Origin: JANYCG01 sp031392945
GTDB taxonomy: Bacteria; Pseudomonadota; Gammaproteobacteria; Burkholderiales; Burkholderiaceae_C
Reading direction: 5' to 3'
Length of the DNA stretch: 25,801 bases
Assembly (NCBI GenBank): GCA_031392945.1
Contig: JANMVT010000063.1
Span: 1 to 25,801, forward strand
Both the position numbers and the translations under genes were made by a program. Under the pieces are notes generated by a model. That model was given only the letters and a program-made list of their open reading frames with translations, was not told where the DNA came from and searched no databases. Below, piece by piece: positions 24,655 to 25,801 of the stretch. Position 1 is the stretch's first letter; the number at the start of each line of letters is the position of its first letter.

Positions 24655-25801
24655 CCCCAACGACGTCCTGTTCGAGCGCGCGCTGCGCGTCATCCCGGGC
24701 GGGGTGAACTCACCGGTGCGGGCCTTCAAGGCAGTTGGCGGCACGCCGCGTTTCGTCCAACGCGCTGACGGGGCCTATTTTTGGGACGCCGCCGGCCAGC
24801 GCTTCATTGACTACATCGGCTCCTGGGGCCCCATGATTCTGGGCCACGGCCATTCGGCCGTGCTGGCGGCGGTGCAAAAAGCGGCGCTGGATGGTTTTTC
24901 CTTCGGCGCGCCGACCGAGCGCGAAGTGGAGCTGGCCGAGGAAATCCTCAAAATCTACCCCAGCATGGACATGCTGCGCCTGGTGAGCTCGGGCACCGAA
25001 GCAGGAATGAGCGCCATCCGCCTGGCGCGCGGCGCCACCGGGCGCAGCAAGTTCATCAAATTCGAAGGTTGCTACCACGGCCACGCCGACGCGCTTCTGG
25101 TCAAGGCTGGCTCGGGCCTGGCCACCTTTGGCAACCCCACCAGCGCCGGCGTGCCACCCGAAGTGGTGCAACACACCCTGGTGCTGGAATACAACAACAT
25201 CGAGCAGATCGAAGACGCTTTCAAGCTGCACGGCCCCGAACTGGCCTGCCTGATCATCGAGCCCATCGCCGGCAACATGAATTTTGTGCGCGCCAGCGTG
25301 CCCTTCATGCGCCGCTGCCGCGAGTTGTGCAGCCTGCACGGCGCGCTTCTGGTGTGTGACGAGGTCATGACCGGCTGTCGCGTGGCCCTGGGCGGCGCGC
25401 AGGCGGTTTATGCCCGCGCCATCCCCGGTTTTGAGCCGGACATGACCGTGTTGGGCAAGGTGATCGGCGGCGGCATGCCGCTGGCCGCCTTTGGCGCCAA
25501 ACGCAGGGTGATGGAGCAACTTGCGCCGCTGGGACCGGTCTACCAGGCTGGCACCCTGTCGGGCAACCCGGTGGCCACCGCCTGCGGGCTGGCCACCCTG
25601 CGTGAAATTCAAAAGCCTGGTTTCTTCGACGACTTGAGCCACAAAACCAGATCCCTGGTTGAAGGCCTGCAAGCTGCCGCGCGCGACGCCGGTGTGCCGT
25701 TTTGTGGCGATTCAGAAGGCGGCATGTTCGGCTTTTTCTTGCTGCCCGGGCTGCCGCAAAACTACAGCCAGGTCATGAAGACCGACGGCCCCAAATTCAA
25801 C
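24638..25801 (+). CDS. hemL: Glutamate-1-semialdehyde 2,1-aminomutase (5' part)
   Basis: The first 388 codons are in the window; the stop lies beyond base 25801, and the family is about 430 residues. HemL converts glutamate-1-semialdehyde to 5-aminolevulinate, the tetrapyrrole precursor, using PLP/PMP. Motifs are FERALRVIPGGVNSPVRAF, SSGTEAGMSAIRLARG (117-132), KFEGCYHGHAD, the PLP-aspartate region LLVCDEVMTG and active-site Lys274 in VLGKVIGGGMP. The segment normally TGFRVA reads TGCRVA (Cys247). ATG 24638 overlaps the kinase gene by 17 bases, indicating coupling; no later in-frame start keeps the conserved beginning. Confidence 0.96.
   Translation, partial: MTPNIDPNDVLFERALRVIPGGVNSPVRAFKAVGGTPRFVQRADGAYFWDAAGQRFIDYIGSWGPMILGHGHSAVLAAVQKAALDGFSFGAPTEREVELAEEILKIYPSMDMLRLVSSGTEAGMSAIRLARGATGRSKFIKFEGCYHGHADALLVKAGSGLATFGNPTSAGVPPEVVQHTLVLEYNNIEQIEDAFKLHGPELACLIIEPIAGNMNFVRASVPFMRRCRELCSLHGALLVCDEVMTGCRVALGGAQAVYARAIPGFEPDMTVLGKVIGGGMPLAAFGAKRRVMEQLAPLGPVYQAGTLSGNPVATACGLATLREIQKPGFFDDLSHKTRSLVEGLQAAARDAGVPFCGDSEGGMFGFFLLPGLPQNYSQVMKTDGPKFN

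Overview
The window comes from a GC-rich beta-proteobacterium, most likely family Comamonadaceae (Polaromonas/Rhodoferax/Acidovorax type). The basis is protein style, the rubredoxin-pilGHIJ-chpA arrangement beside hemL, and a family of short GC-rich intergenic repeats of a kind I associate with that family. No database search was run.

Layout. (1) 1-294: the 3' end of ilvA (biosynthetic threonine ammonia-lyase, C-terminal regulatory domain). (2) 442-12502: a nearly complete type II secretion (T2SS) locus. gspC lies on the minus strand and diverges from a long plus-strand run gspG-H-I-J-K-L-M-N-D-E-(small LETM1-like membrane protein)-F. The four classical pseudopilins G/H/I/J each carry a G^F-T-L-[IVL]-E prepilin-peptidase site, and GspK has the Glu-less variant. 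The prepilin peptidase gspO is not here. (3) 12675-13589: a cytosolic 5'-nucleotidase of the NT5C1A/PF06189 type. (4) 13629-23605, minus strand: rubA-pilG-pilH-pilI-pilJ-pilL(chpA), the Chp/Pil chemosensory system that controls type IV pilus twitching and surface sensing. The methyltransferase (pilK) and methylesterase (chpB) seen in Pseudomonas are absent between pilJ and chpA. (5) 23722-25801: a ThiD/ribokinase-superfamily kinase overlapping the start of hemL, which runs off the window.

How the genes work together. GspD forms the outer-membrane secretin. GspC, L, M and F form the inner-membrane platform, GspE is the ATPase, GspG is the major pseudopilin and H-I-J-K form the tip. In the Chp system PilJ is the receptor, PilI the coupling protein, PilL/ChpA the multi-HPt kinase, and PilG/PilH the response regulators. 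The rubredoxin leads that operon.

The unusual content is mostly in small repeats rather than in the genes. (a) Four copies of a hairpin-rich 75-165 bp repeat sit exactly between stop and start codons in the T2SS region. Two tandem copies in front of gspK appear to supply its start codon and leader peptide, and one copy is itself interrupted by an approximately 80 bp hairpin block. (b) A 21-bp AT-rich element related to GCTATA...TAGTAGCTAT occurs four times inside T2SS coding sequences: the gspC stop codon, the gspD signal-peptide core, a gspF membrane helix and the gspL C-terminus. (c) Short tandem repeats precede gspL (12 bp x3) and pilG (17 bp x3). I see no CRISPR, tRNA, rRNA, transposase or phage genes. 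No gene-free stretch exceeds 300 bases.
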